From: Streptomyces roseicoloratus
GTDB taxonomy: Bacteria; Actinomycetota; Actinomycetes; Streptomycetales; Streptomycetaceae
Assembly: GCF_004117935.1 (NCBI RefSeq)
Contig: NZ_SDOY01000113.1
Span: 1 to 64,000 of the forward strand
Length of the DNA: 64,000 nt
Reading direction: 5' to 3'
Both the position numbers and the translations under genes were made by a program. The notes under the pieces are model-generated. The model was not told the DNA's origin, did not search any database, and saw only the letters and a program-made list of their open reading frames with translations. Shown in pieces: positions 15,963 to 24,415 of the stretch. Numbering within the stretch: the stretch's first letter is position 1; every line of letters starts with the position of its first letter.

Positions 15963-16160
15963 TCAATGGGCGGCGGCGCCGAACTCGGCGTGCTGCGTGC
16001 GGAGCGCGAAGTCGGTCTCGTCGGCGGGCGGGCGGCCGACCCGACAGCGCCGTGCCTCCGCACGGGCCTCCCGCATCAGCACGACGAACTCCTCGTCCGT
16101 GAGCCCGTGCCGGCCATGGGTGCCGCCGTCGTGCGTCCGGGTTTCGGCCTGCCAGACCAT
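15963..16160 (-). CDS. Small hypothetical protein (65 residues)
   Basis: 65 residues, charged, no membrane helix. Third codon positions are almost all G or C and a GGAGAGG ribosome site lies four bases before ATG 16160, both good signs of a real gene. The core LTDEEFVVLMREARAEARRCRVGRPPADETDFALRTQ reads as two short helices. No family recognised. It is divergent from the VOC gene and upstream of, but 160 bases from, the 15801 gene. Confidence 0.6.
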   Translation of the reverse strand: MVWQAETRTHDGGTHGRHGLTDEEFVVLMREARAEARRCRVGRPPADETDFALRTQHAEFGAAAH

Positions 16161-16338
16161 GATCCTCTCCGCCTCTCCGCTCCCGCGGGTGTCGCGTGGC
16201 CACTACCCGGTGAGCGCCGGACCAGACGTCCGCCGGGCGACCGGACGAGGGACGGATGGTGCCACAACGCTCAAATCACCCCATGGCGCCATAAAGTCAC
16301 TGCTCGACACCATGGGACCTTCCCGAAAGGAGCCTTCC

Positions 16339-16752
16339 TTGGCATCGCGACTCAATCCGTACATCAGCTTCTCCGGCGACGCGCGGCAGGCCTTGGAGTT
16401 CTACAAGAGCGTCCTGGGCGGCACGCTCAGCCTGAGCGGTTACGGCGAGTTCGGCTCGCAGACGCCGCCCGGCTACGAGGAGAAGATCATGCACGGCATG
16501 CTCGAGACCGACCGCGGATTCGCGCTGATGGCGTCCGACGTGCCGCCCGGCATGGAACACGAACCCGGCAACAACATCGCGATCAGCCTGAGCGGCGACG
16601 ACGCGGACGAGCTGCGCGGCTACTGGGAGAAGCTGTCGTCCGGGGGCACCGTGTCCGTCCCCCTGGAGAAGCAGATGTGGGGCGACGTGTTCGGCATGTG
16701 CACGGACAGGTTCGGCATCACGTGGATGGTCGACATCACCGAACAGGGCTGA
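16339..16752 (+). CDS. VOC family protein (PhnB/glyoxalase-like)
   Basis: 137 residues of the vicinal oxygen chelate superfamily, PhnB-like subgroup: LNPYISFSGDARQALEFYKSVLGGTL at the N terminus, HGMLETDRGFALMASDVPPG in the middle, and WGDVFGMCTDRFGITWMVDI at the end. Such proteins are often metal-independent and of unknown substrate. I prefer the TTG at 16339, because GAAAGGAG lies seven bases upstream; an in-frame ATG at 16312 would place that ribosome site inside the gene. It stands alone. Confidence 0.88.
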   Translation: MASRLNPYISFSGDARQALEFYKSVLGGTLSLSGYGEFGSQTPPGYEEKIMHGMLETDRGFALMASDVPPGMEHEPGNNIAISLSGDDADELRGYWEKLSSGGTVSVPLEKQMWGDVFGMCTDRFGITWMVDITEQG

Positions 16753-16914
16753 GGCCCGGGAGAGGCTCGGCAGGGCAGCGGGTCAGCTCCGGCGGCGCGC
16801 GTCGGACGTCGTCCGGGCGGGTGCCGATCTCGCACCCGCCCGTGAGCCGCCGCCGCCTCCTCCGTCTCCTCTCCCGCCGTCACCTCCGCGCTCGCCGCCG
16901 CCTCCACCCGGGAT

Positions 16915-17151
16915 TCAGCGCGTGGCCAGCACGATTCCGTACGCCGCGAAGAACAGCGCGACGACCAGGACGACGAGGAGCACGAGGAAGAGCGGGCCGC
17001 CGGCCCAGCCCCGGGTCGGACGCCGGTGCGGGCCGGTGCCGGTGCTCGTCCCCGTCTCCGCCGGAGGGGTCTCGCCCGGTGGCACACCGCCACCGGGTTC
17101 CAGGCCCGTGGTGGAGCGGGGGTCGGGATCGGGGTTGCTCGGAACGGTCAT
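16915..17151 (-). CDS. DUF6480 family small membrane protein
   Basis: 78 residues. A Pro/Gly/Thr-rich N terminus with PDPDPRSTTGLEPGGGVPPG is the hallmark of actinobacterial DUF6480 proteins, followed by a single C-terminal membrane helix (PLFLVLLVVLVVALFFAAYG). AGGAGG lies eight bases before the ATG at 17151, which rules out the GTG at 17160 as start. Function unknown. It is divergent from the DUF5709 gene. Confidence 0.85.
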   Translation of the reverse strand: MTVPSNPDPDPRSTTGLEPGGGVPPGETPPAETGTSTGTGPHRRPTRGWAGGPLFLVLLVVLVVALFFAAYGIVLATR

Positions 17152-17165
17152 GGCCGTCACCTCCT

Positions 17166-17475
17166 GCTCGCGGTCCCCGGCACGCCCGGCACGGCCGTGC
17201 GGTCCGACGACTGCCCTCTCCGGCCGGTTTCATTCGTCCCGGCCGGGTAGTCGCGGTGCGAGGCGGACCGACACCGATCAGCAGCGTGCGCACGAGGCGG
17301 ACGGCCGTGACCGTGCCCCCGCGCGGCACCGGCACGTCCGGGCCCGGCTCGACGACGAACGCACGATGGAGGTCGAGGGGCCGGGTCCGGTCCGGCCGCC
17401 CGACGCGGGGCGAGGAACGGCACGGCCCCGAGCCGCCGGACCCGCCGCGCTACGACAAGGACGAAGGGAAGAGAC
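17166..17475. other. Intergenic region, possible broken small ORF
   Basis: 310 bases between divergent DUF6480 and DUF5709 genes. It contains a SigB-type promoter match on the plus strand (17227-17249). From about 17290 to 17475 coding-like G/C-biased third positions are seen on the plus strand, but in one frame up to about 17400 and in the neighbouring frame after it (ending in PPDPPRYDKDEGKRR), without a good start. This could be a frameshifted remnant of a small gene or chance in G+C-rich DNA. Confidence 0.35.
17227..17249 (+). promoter_or_regulatory. SigB-family-like promoter upstream of DUF5709 operon
   Basis: GTTT (17227-17230), 14 bases, then GGGTAG (17245-17250), matching the GNNTN14-16GGGTA pattern known for Streptomyces SigB-group stress sigma factors. 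It points to the DUF5709 gene 226 bases downstream. Confidence 0.4.
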
Positions 17476-17976
17476 GTGACGGCGCAGAACGATCCCGCCG
17501 CCGAGCAGGACGCGCGCGGCGACGACGTCTACCAGCCCACCGGCTCGGATGCCCCGAACCGGCCCAGCGGCCCGCTCGACCCGGAGAACATGCTGGGGGA
17601 CGAGACGGCCGACTCTCCCGAGGAACCCGGCTTCTCACCGCCCGACCGACCGGGCGCGGTCACGCGCCGCGGCACGACGACCGCCGAGCAGCGTGAGGGC
17701 GCGCCCCTCGACGACCGCCTGGCCGAGGAGGAGCCCGACGTCACGGCCGTCGAGGGCGACGCCGTCGGAGACCTGCCCGGAGGCGAGGGCGAGCCGCTGG
17801 ACCGGGAGTCCGGTGCCACGCCCGCGGGCCGGCTCGTCGCGCCCGACCCGCGTGTCCCCGGCGGTGTCACGGCGCGTGACACGGGCCCCGAGGACGAGGT
17901 CCCCGCCGAGGAGGCGGCGATGCACCGGGACACCGCCGTCGACGGCACCGGCGGTGGCGCTGAGGGAAGCCCATAG
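17476..17976 (+). CDS. DUF5709 domain protein
   Basis: 166 residues, very acidic and Pro/Gly/Thr-rich, no hydrophobic core, probably largely disordered. LDPENMLGDETADSPEEPGFSPPDRP (residues about 34-60) is the DUF5709 hallmark, and a second conserved patch is at RLAEEEPDV. GTG start at 17476 with AGGGAAGAG a few bases upstream. Function unknown; proteins of this type are small, hydrophilic and often grouped with other stress-associated small proteins in Streptomyces (general impression, not proof). The next gene, 25 bases on, is probably co-transcribed. Confidence 0.85.
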   Translation: MTAQNDPAAEQDARGDDVYQPTGSDAPNRPSGPLDPENMLGDETADSPEEPGFSPPDRPGAVTRRGTTTAEQREGAPLDDRLAEEEPDVTAVEGDAVGDLPGGEGEPLDRESGATPAGRLVAPDPRVPGGVTARDTGPEDEVPAEEAAMHRDTAVDGTGGGAEGSP

Positions 17977-18001
17977 GCGACGAGGAGACGAGGAGACGGT
18001 C

Positions 18002-18253
18002 ATGAACGAACCACGGAGCCGTACGCGGCCGGGCGGAGGCAGAACCTCGGCCACTCCGCGCGACCTCGCCGAGCTCAAGGAGCGGCAGGCCCACCGTGCG
18101 GAGAAGCACCAGGACGCCGGGCAGCAAGGGAGCGGGCGGCACGCGGCTCCTCGGGGCCGGGGCGGGGACCGCGGCGGCCGGCACGGGCCGGCCGAGAAGG
18201 GTGTCGCCCCCGACGGCGGCATCCCGGGCGGCCGCCCACCCGACGAGCCCTGA
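18002..18253 (+). CDS. Small Gly/Arg-rich hydrophilic protein
   Basis: 83 residues, ATG at 18002 with a GAGGAGAC ribosome site just before. The N-terminal half has a short helix (TPRDLAELKERQAHRAEKHQ); the second half is Gly/Arg/His-rich (GRGGDRGGRHG) and ends with GVAPDGGIPGGRPP. It has no membrane segment and no family I can name. The 25-base spacing from the DUF5709 gene and a terminator right after it support a two-gene operon. Confidence 0.7.
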   Translation: MNEPRSRTRPGGGRTSATPRDLAELKERQAHRAEKHQDAGQQGSGRHAAPRGRGGDRGGRHGPAEKGVAPDGGIPGGRPPDEP

Positions 18254-18261
18254 CCCCGCAC

Positions 18262-18293
18262 CCGACGGGCTCCCGCACCGGGGAGCCCGTCGG
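18262..18293 (+). terminator. Hairpin terminator after DUF5709 operon
   Basis: Perfect 13-bp stem: CCGACGGGCTCCC (18262-18274), loop GCACCG, and GGGAGCCCGTCGG (18281-18293), nine bases past the stop of the 18002 gene. No U tract follows. Confidence 0.8.
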
Positions 18294-18500
18294 CCTGTGC
18301 TCCCCGTCCCCCTGGCGAACCGGTGAACTCCGCGCGCGGCGCCGGCCGGCGGCCCCCGGGGGCTCGCAGGCATCCGAACAGTCGGCCCTCCGAAAGGCGC
18401 CGAGCGGTCCGCACCCGCAGTGGTTCACTCGATTCCGGTCAACTTCTTTGTCAGGTGGCCGCGCCCGTCCGTCGGATTCACGCCATCCGTGATCTTCCGA

Positions 18501-18527
18501 GAACTTCCCTTTCCGGAGGGGAAGTTC
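18501..18527. promoter_or_regulatory. Inverted repeat upstream of NRPS operon
   Basis: GAACTTCCC (18501-18509), nine bases, GGGAAGTTC (18519-18527): perfect 9-bp arms. The size and spacing fit a dimeric regulator site or an RNA hairpin. Confidence 0.5.
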
Positions 18528-18624
18528 CTGCGCAGCGGCCCTTGCGCGGAGACCCGAGGGCGCGTTTCGGGCCACCCGTGGGGAAACGTGACGGTCTTCA
18601 CCGTGGACCCCTTGGTTCACGGTG

Positions 18625-18650
18625 GTTCTAATGGGCGGGCCCATTCGAAC
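18625..18650. promoter_or_regulatory. Palindrome upstream of NRPS operon
   Basis: GTTC-T-AATGGGC-GG-GCCCATT-C-GAAC: 11 paired positions per arm with one mismatch around a two-base centre. The short centre favours a protein-binding operator over a terminator. Confidence 0.5.
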
Positions 18651-18786
18651 AGGCTGTCCGAAAGGGCGTCACGGGGGCTTGCGAGGAGGTCGGCCATCGG
18701 GAAAGGTGCGCCGCCGAGGGCGGCGCCTTCGGCATGCCCCCGGCGGGTCTTCGCCGGGCGGGCGGGCCTACGCCGGAGCCGATTCC

Positions 18787-18818
18787 TTGACTCCTTCAAC
18801 TCTCGCGTCTTCAACAAA
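18787..18818 (+). promoter_or_regulatory. Possible -35 region of the NRPS promoter
   Basis: TTGACT at 18787-18792 is one base from the housekeeping -35 consensus. At 17-18 bases downstream only TTCAAC/TCAACA is found, a poor -10, so an activator or another sigma factor may be needed. Confidence 0.3.
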
Positions 18819-18886
18819 TGGTACAGGGCCGCACGACTTCCGCCGTGATCCGGCGGAGGCGCCGAAACAGACGAAGAGGGAAAACG

Positions 18887-21800
18887 ATGACGGACAACGG
18901 TCGTACGAGCCGGACACCCCGGAGCGACGACAGGTTCGAGAAGTTTCCGCTGACGGAGATCCAGTACGCCTACTGGGTCGGCCGGGGATCCAATTTCGTG
19001 CTCGGCAACGTCGCCCCGCACGCGTACTTCGAACTCGAAGGCCGGCGCCTCGACCCCGACGTGCTCTCCCGTGCCTGGCGGACCCTGATCGAGCGCCACG
19101 ACATGCTGCGCGCGGTCGTCGACGAGGACGGAAGGCAGCACGTCCTGCCCTCCGTACCGGAGTTCCACGTCCGATGTACCGACCTCCGGTCGGCGCCTCC
19201 GGACGAGGCGGAGCGCGTGCTGACCGGCATACGCGACGAGATGTCCCACCACGTCTACACCGCCGCCGACTGGCCCCTGTTCGACATCCGCCTCTCCCGG
19301 CTGCCCGAGCACGACCGGCTGCACGTCAGCCTCGACCTCCTCATGGTCGACCTGGCCAGCCTCACGCTGCTGTTCAGCGAGTGGAGCGCGCTCTGCCAGG
19401 ACGCCGGCCTCGAACTGCCCCCGGTGGACGTGACCTTCCGCGACTACGCCCTCGCCCTGGAGCAGGGCTCCCAGGCCCCCCGGCACCAGAAGGCCCTCGA
19501 CTACTGGACCTCGCGCGCCACCACGCTCGCCCCGCCGCCGGACCTGCCGCTCGCCAAGTCGCCCGTCTCGGTGCACAAGCCCCGCTTCACCCACCGCGAG
19601 TACCACCTGCCCGAGCCGGACTGGAAACGGCTGCAGGAACGCTGCGAGGCCCGCGGCCTCACCCCGACCGCCGTCCTCGCCGCGGTCTTCTCCGAGGTGC
19701 TCGCCGTCTGGAGCGGCACCCGGCGCTTCACGCTCAACCTCACCCTCTTCAACCGGCTGCCGCTGCTGCTCGACCGCAACGAGGCCGGAAAGCGCGTCGT
19801 CCACCCCCATCTCCGGCGCATGGTCGGCGACTTCACCTCCATCTGCCTCCTGGAGGTCGACGCCTCCACCGGCCGCTCGCTCAGCGAACGCGCCGAGGCC
19901 ACCCAGACCCAGCTCCAGAAGGACCTGCGCCACCGCCAGGTCAGCGCCCTGCAGACGCTGCGCGAGCGCCGCAGGCTCGGCCTGCAGAGCGGCTTCGAGA
20001 CGATGCCCGTCGTCTTCACCAGCGGTCTCGGCACCGCCGCCGACGTCAGCGACGCCATGGGCTACTTCGGCGACATCTCCTACCGCGTCAGCCAGACCCC
20101 GCAGGTGTGGCTCGACCACCAGGTCGTCGACTTCACCGGTTCCCTCGACCTCACCTGGGACTGCGTGGAGGAACTCTTCCCCGAAGGCCTCCTCGACGAC
20201 ATGTTCGCCACCTACTGTGCGACCGTCGCCCGGCTCGCCCACGAGGACAGCCCCTGGGACGAGGAACTCACCGTCGACCTGCCCGGCCACCAGCTGACCG
20301 CCCGCGCCGACGCCAACGCCACCGAGGGCCCCCGCCCCGTCGGTCTGCTCCACGAGTCCTTCCTCGACCGCGCCGCCGCCCACCCCGACCGGCCCGCCGT
20401 CCTCACCGCCGGCCGCGAGGTCGGCTACGGCGAACTCGCCGCCCGCGCCGAGGCCGTACGCCGGCAGGTGACGGCCGCCGCCGGCGACGAGCCGCGCGAC
20501 CGGCTCGTCGGCATCACCCTCGACAAGGGCCCCGAGCAGGTCGCCGCCGCGTACGGCGTGATGATGGCCGGCGCCGCCTACCTGCCGGTCGGCGCCGCCC
20601 TCCCCGCGCAGCGCCGCTCCCGCATCCTCGCCGACGGCCGGGCCGCGGCCGTCGTCACCGACAGCGCCCTCGACGCCGCCCTGGAATGGCCCGAGGCGAT
20701 CCCGCGCCTCCTCGTCGACGGCCCCGCCCCGGCGACGCCCGCCGACCGCCTCCCGGCGGGCCCCGCCCGCCCCGGCGACCTGGCGTACGTCCTCTACACC
20801 TCCGGCTCCACCGGCACCCCCAAGGGCGTCATGATCGAGCACGGCGCCGTGCTCAACACGGTCGCCGACATCAACGAGCGCTTCCGCGTCGGACCCGACG
20901 ACCGCGTCTTCGGCCTCGCCGACCTCGGCTTCGACCTGTCCGTGTACGACCTCTTCGGCACCCTCGCCGTCGGCGCCGGACTCGTCCTGCCCGACCCCGA
21001 CATGCGCTCCGAACCCGCCCACTGGGCCAAGCTCATGGCCCAGCACGGCGTCACCGTGTGGAACTCCGTCCCCGCCCAGATGCAGATGCTCGTCGAGCAC
21101 CTCGAAGCCGGCGGCGAGGTCCCCGAGCGGCTCCGCCTGATCATGCTCAGCGGCGACTGGATCCCCGTCGACCTGCCGCGCCGCATCCACGACCTGTGGC
21201 CCGACGCCGAGATCATCAGTCTCGGCGGCGCCACCGAGGCCTCCATCTGGTCCATCCACCACCCCGTCGACGAGGTCCCGCAGGGCGCGAAGAGCGTGCC
21301 GTACGGCGTTCCGCTGCGCAACCAGACCTTCCACGTGCTCGACGAGCGCATGGAACCCTGCCCCGTGTGGACCGCCGGCCAGCTGTACATCGGCGGCGTC
21401 GGACTCGCCCGCGGCTACTGGGCCGACGAGGAGCGCACCGCGGCCGCCTTCGTCACCCACCCGCGCACCGGTGAACGCCTCTACCGCACCGGCGACTTCG
21501 GCCGCTACCGCACCGACGGGACCATCGAGTTCCTGGGCCGCCGCGACGGCCAGGTCAAGATCAACGGCCACCGGGTCGAACTCGGCGAGATCGAGGCAAC
21601 GCTCTCCCAGCACCCGGGCGTGGACGCCTCCGTCGTCGTCAAGTCCGCCGACGGATCCGGCGCCGCCCGCCTCCACGGCTACGTCGTCCCCTCGGTCCGC
21701 GAGGCCGACGAGACGCTGTTCGTCACCGAGCACGCCGAGCCCGCCACCAGCGCCGCACTCTGGCAGGCCCTCGGCGAGACGGCAGGACGCCCCGCCGCCG

Positions 21801-23296
21801 GCCCCGCCCCCGAGCGGCTGCGCGCCGCCTGGGACGTGCTCGACGAGGTGTACACCCTCGCCACCGCCGCCGCCTTCCGCTCCTTCGGCCTCCCGCACGA
21901 GCCGGGCGCCGTCTTCGACCCGGCCGCACTGCGCGGGGCCGGCGTCGCACCCCGCTACGAGCGGTGGCTGGCCCGTGCCGTCGCCCGCCTGGAGACGACC
22001 GGCCACCTCACCACGGGAGACGACGGCACGACCGTCGCCCGCCCGCTGCCCGAGGCCCTGCCGGACGACCTCAAGGGCCGCGCCCGCGACGTCCTCAAGG
22101 AGGTCCTCGGGATCGACGAGGACGTCACCGACTGGATGCTCACGCTCGCCGACGGCCTCGCCGACGTGCTCACCCAGAGCGTCCACTCGGCCGAGCTGTA
22201 CGCCTCCGACCGCACGCCCGGCGTCTACGACCGGCTCTTCGGCCCCACGTACCAGGCCGCCGCCGACGCCGTGCGCGCGTTCACCGGACGCTTCCCCGCC
22301 GACCGCACCCTCAAGGCCATGGAGGTGGGCTCCGGCTACGGCTCGCTCACCCGGCACCTGCTGCCGCTGCTGCCCGAGGACCGCACCGAGTACCTGTTCA
22401 CCGACATCTCGCGCTACTTCACCGACCGGGCCAGGACCGAGTTCGCCGACCACCCGGCGCTCCGCTTCGACCTGTTCGACCTCGACCAGCCGCCCGCCGT
22501 CCAGGGCTTCGGCGACCAGTCCGCCGACCTCCTCGTCGCGGCCAGCGTGCTGCACGACATGCGCCGGATCGCCCCGACCCTGCGCAACCTGCGCTCCATG
22601 ACCGCCCCCGGCGGCATCCTGCTCATGGTCGAACAGACCACCTTCCACCCGTGGTTCGACCTCGTCATGGGCCTCCAGCAGGGCTTCGACAACTTCGAGG
22701 ACACCGAACTGCGCACCCGCCACTGCCTGCTCGACCGCGGGCAGTGGGCCGCCGAGCTCGCCGCCGCCGGCTTCGCGCGCAGCCAGGTCCTCACCGTCAC
22801 CGGCGGCCCCGCCTCCGTCGGCTTCGACGTGATCGTGGCCCAGGCACCCGACACCCGCCGCCGCTTCGCGCCCGACGCGCTGAGGGAGTTCGCGGCGGCC
22901 CGACTGCCCAGGCACATGGTGCCCGCGCAGATCCTCGCCCTGGACGAACTGCCCCTGAACGCCACCGGCAAGGTGGACCGCGCGGCCCTCGCCAAGGCGG
23001 GCGCGCGCGGCGCGGGCCGCGGCAAGCCGGCCAAGCCGCCGCGCACCGACCGGCAGCGCAAGCTCGTCGAGATCTGGCGCGAGGTCCTGGGCCTCAGCCG
23101 GGTCGACCTGGACGACGACTTCCTGGACGCGGGCGGCGACTCGCTGCTCGCCGCGCGGCTCGTCGCCCACCTGCAGACCGCGTTCGACGTCACCGTGCCG
23201 GTCGGCACGGTCCTCCAGTACACGACGGTGGAGGCGCTCGACGGCCATCTCGAGCAGCTCCTCGGACCGTCCGAGCTCATGCCCGGGGAGAAGTGA
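18887..23296 (+). CDS. Single-module NRPS: Cy-A(Cys-like)-MT-PCP
   Basis: 1469 residues. Domains in order: heterocyclisation (Cy) domain from FPLTEIQYAYWVGRG (about residue 26) with the Cy motif D150-LLMV-D155-LAS in place of HHxxxDG; adenylation domain with A3 LYTSGSTGTPKG at about 636; a methyltransferase domain inserted between A8 (RVELGEIE, about 896) and A9, with SAM-binding EVGSGYGS at about 1146; A10 NATGKVDR; and a PCP with GGDSL, carrier Ser1419. A-domain pocket positions read from FDLSVYDLFG, VWNSVPA, IMLSGDW and GGATEASIWS match the code known for cysteine in pyochelin/yersiniabactin-type synthetases. It should form a thiazoline from an acyl donor and Cys; the MT may methylate or, as in PchE, epimerise. 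No thioesterase domain is fused. Start ATG 18887 with GAGGG upstream. Confidence 0.92.
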   Translation: MTDNGRTSRTPRSDDRFEKFPLTEIQYAYWVGRGSNFVLGNVAPHAYFELEGRRLDPDVLSRAWRTLIERHDMLRAVVDEDGRQHVLPSVPEFHVRCTDLRSAPPDEAERVLTGIRDEMSHHVYTAADWPLFDIRLSRLPEHDRLHVSLDLLMVDLASLTLLFSEWSALCQDAGLELPPVDVTFRDYALALEQGSQAPRHQKALDYWTSRATTLAPPPDLPLAKSPVSVHKPRFTHREYHLPEPDWKRLQERCEARGLTPTAVLAAVFSEVLAVWSGTRRFTLNLTLFNRLPLLLDRNEAGKRVVHPHLRRMVGDFTSICLLEVDASTGRSLSERAEATQTQLQKDLRHRQVSALQTLRERRRLGLQSGFETMPVVFTSGLGTAADVSDAMGYFGDISYRVSQTPQVWLDHQVVDFTGSLDLTWDCVEELFPEGLLDDMFATYCATVARLAHEDSPWDEELTVDLPGHQLTARADANATEGPRPVGLLHESFLDRAAAHPDRPAVLTAGREVGYGELAARAEAVRRQVTAAAGDEPRDRLVGITLDKGPEQVAAAYGVMMAGAAYLPVGAALPAQRRSRILADGRAAAVVTDSALDAALEWPEAIPRLLVDGPAPATPADRLPAGPARPGDLAYVLYTSGSTGTPKGVMIEHGAVLNTVADINERFRVGPDDRVFGLADLGFDLSVYDLFGTLAVGAGLVLPDPDMRSEPAHWAKLMAQHGVTVWNSVPAQMQMLVEHLEAGGEVPERLRLIMLSGDWIPVDLPRRIHDLWPDAEIISLGGATEASIWSIHHPVDEVPQGAKSVPYGVPLRNQTFHVLDERMEPCPVWTAGQLYIGGVGLARGYWADEERTAAAFVTHPRTGERLYRTGDFGRYRTDGTIEFLGRRDGQVKINGHRVELGEIEATLSQHPGVDASVVVKSADGSGAARLHGYVVPSVREADETLFVTEHAEPATSAALWQALGETAGRPAAGPAPERLRAAWDVLDEVYTLATAAAFRSFGLPHEPGAVFDPAALRGAGVAPRYERWLARAVARLETTGHLTTGDDGTTVARPLPEALPDDLKGRARDVLKEVLGIDEDVTDWMLTLADGLADVLTQSVHSAELYASDRTPGVYDRLFGPTYQAAADAVRAFTGRFPADRTLKAMEVGSGYGSLTRHLLPLLPEDRTEYLFTDISRYFTDRARTEFADHPALRFDLFDLDQPPAVQGFGDQSADLLVAASVLHDMRRIAPTLRNLRSMTAPGGILLMVEQTTFHPWFDLVMGLQQGFDNFEDTELRTRHCLLDRGQWAAELAAAGFARSQVLTVTGGPASVGFDVIVAQAPDTRRRFAPDALREFAAARLPRHMVPAQILALDELPLNATGKVDRAALAKAGARGAGRGKPAKPPRTDRQRKLVEIWREVLGLSRVDLDDDFLDAGGDSLLAARLVAHLQTAFDVTVPVGTVLQYTTVEALDGHLEQLLGPSELMPGEK

Positions 23297-23610
23297 TGAA
23301 CCAGACCCAGCAGACGCAGCAGACCGGTACCGGCGGAACGGCGCCCCGCGCCGGACACCGCCCCTCCACCGACGAGGTCACGGCATGGGTCGTCGGCTTC
23401 CTCGCCGAGATCCTCGACGTGCCGCCGCAGGACATCGACCCCGCCACCCCGCTCGACGAGCTGGGCGTCGACTCCGCCACGACGCTCGTCCTGTGCGCGG
23501 GCCTCGGCGAGGAGTTCGGCCTGCCCGTACGGCCCAGGGACGTGTTCGACCACTTCACGGCCGACGCCCTCGCCCGGCACCTGACGGCACCGCAGCCCGC
23601 GGGAGTGTGA
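23296..23610 (+). CDS. Free-standing acyl/peptidyl carrier protein
   Basis: 104 residues; a Gln/Thr-rich N terminus of about 20 residues precedes one carrier domain. The phosphopantetheine site is Ser60 in LDELGVDSATTL. The flanking sequence (WVVGFLAEILDVPP, FGLPVRPRDVFDHFTADALARHL) looks more like a PKS-type ACP than a peptidyl carrier. Its ATG overlaps the NRPS stop by one base (TGATG), so it is translated with the NRPS. The likely role is to present the acyl group that the Cy domain joins to cysteine. No AMP ligase that would load it is in the window. Confidence 0.9.
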   Translation: MNQTQQTQQTGTGGTAPRAGHRPSTDEVTAWVVGFLAEILDVPPQDIDPATPLDELGVDSATTLVLCAGLGEEFGLPVRPRDVFDHFTADALARHLTAPQPAGV

Positions 23611-23617
23611 GCGAACC

Positions 23618-24415
23618 GTGAGCACCTCCACGCCGCCCCGCTGGATCATCGGCGGGGCGTCGCGGCCGGCCGCCCCCAAGCTCTACTGCTTCGCCCATGG
23701 GGGCGGCTCCGCCGCCGAGTACCTGCGCTGGGCCCGCGACCTCAAGGCCGGCGAGCCGCACGCCGTGCAGCTGCCCGGACGCGGTTCGCGGACCGGCGAA
23801 CCCGTGATCACGTCGATGGACGCGCTCGTCGCCGCGCTCCTCGACGGCGTACGACCGGACGCCGGACCCTTCGTGTTCTTCGGGCACAGCTTCGGCTCGC
23901 TCGTCGCGTTCGAGTTCACCCGCGCGCTGCGGGCGGCCGGCCGGCCGCAGCCCGCGCACCTCGTCGTCTCCGGCTACCCCGCCCCGCACCTGCCGCGCGC
24001 CGCCTCCCGGCTGCACCTGCTCGGCGACCGCGAGCTGCTCGAGGAGGTCTCCGGCCTCCACGGAGGCATCCCGCCCGAGGTCATGGCCGACGACGACCTG
24101 GTGGCCATCGCCGCCCGGGCCCTGCGCGCCGACTACCAGGTCCTGGAGACCTACGCGCACCGGCCCGAGCCACCCCTGTCCGTTCCCGTCACTGTGCTGG
24201 GAGGCACCGAGGACCGGGTCACCGCCGAACAGCTGGAGGCCTGGCGCGAACTGACGGACGCCGAAGTGACGGTACGCCGCTTCCCCGGCGGCCACTTCTA
24301 CCTCCGCGACCGGCCGGCCCCCGTCCTGCGGGCGCTCTCCGGCGCCCTCACCGCCGCCGCGCGCGCCACGGCGGGCGTCCCGGCGGGCTCGGGGGAGCGG
24401 GGCGACCCGTGCTGA
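23618..24415 (+). CDS. Type II thioesterase
   Basis: 265 residues, alpha/beta hydrolase of the GrsT/RifR type II thioesterase family. KLYCFAHGGGSAAEYLRWA gives the oxyanion region, the nucleophile elbow is FFGHSFGS with Ser91, the acid lies in LGGTEDRVT and the catalytic His226 is in FPGGHFYL. Usually such enzymes clear stalled or wrong acyl groups from carriers. Here the NRPS lacks its own releasing domain, so this protein may also release the product. GTG start seven bases after the carrier protein stop. The C-terminal tail is Ala/Gly-rich. Confidence 0.92.
   Translation: MSTSTPPRWIIGGASRPAAPKLYCFAHGGGSAAEYLRWARDLKAGEPHAVQLPGRGSRTGEPVITSMDALVAALLDGVRPDAGPFVFFGHSFGSLVAFEFTRALRAAGRPQPAHLVVSGYPAPHLPRAASRLHLLGDRELLEEVSGLHGGIPPEVMADDDLVAIAARALRADYQVLETYAHRPEPPLSVPVTVLGGTEDRVTAEQLEAWRELTDAEVTVRRFPGGHFYLRDRPAPVLRALSGALTAAARATAGVPAGSGERGDPC

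Larger units (their letters stand above)
18294..18886 (+). other. Long non-coding leader region of the NRPS operon
   Basis: 593 bases without a credible gene, lower in G+C than its surroundings. It holds two clear inverted repeats (18501-18527 and 18625-18650), a shorter CACCGTG / CACGGTG pair near 18600-18622, a GC-rich hairpin near 18710, and a TTGACT box at 18787. An open frame at 18420-18848 has poor codon bias and is not called. Confidence 0.6.

Noticed and set aside
18420..18848. A 142-codon plus-strand frame in the NRPS leader
   Set aside because: Poor third-position G/C bias, no ribosome site, no recognisable domain, and it contains both palindromes.
18617..23248. A 1543-codon open frame on the minus strand, opposite the NRPS
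   Set aside because: Its translation is a Gly/Val/Glu/Ala-rich sequence without any domain, a mirror of the G/C third-position bias of the real plus-strand gene.
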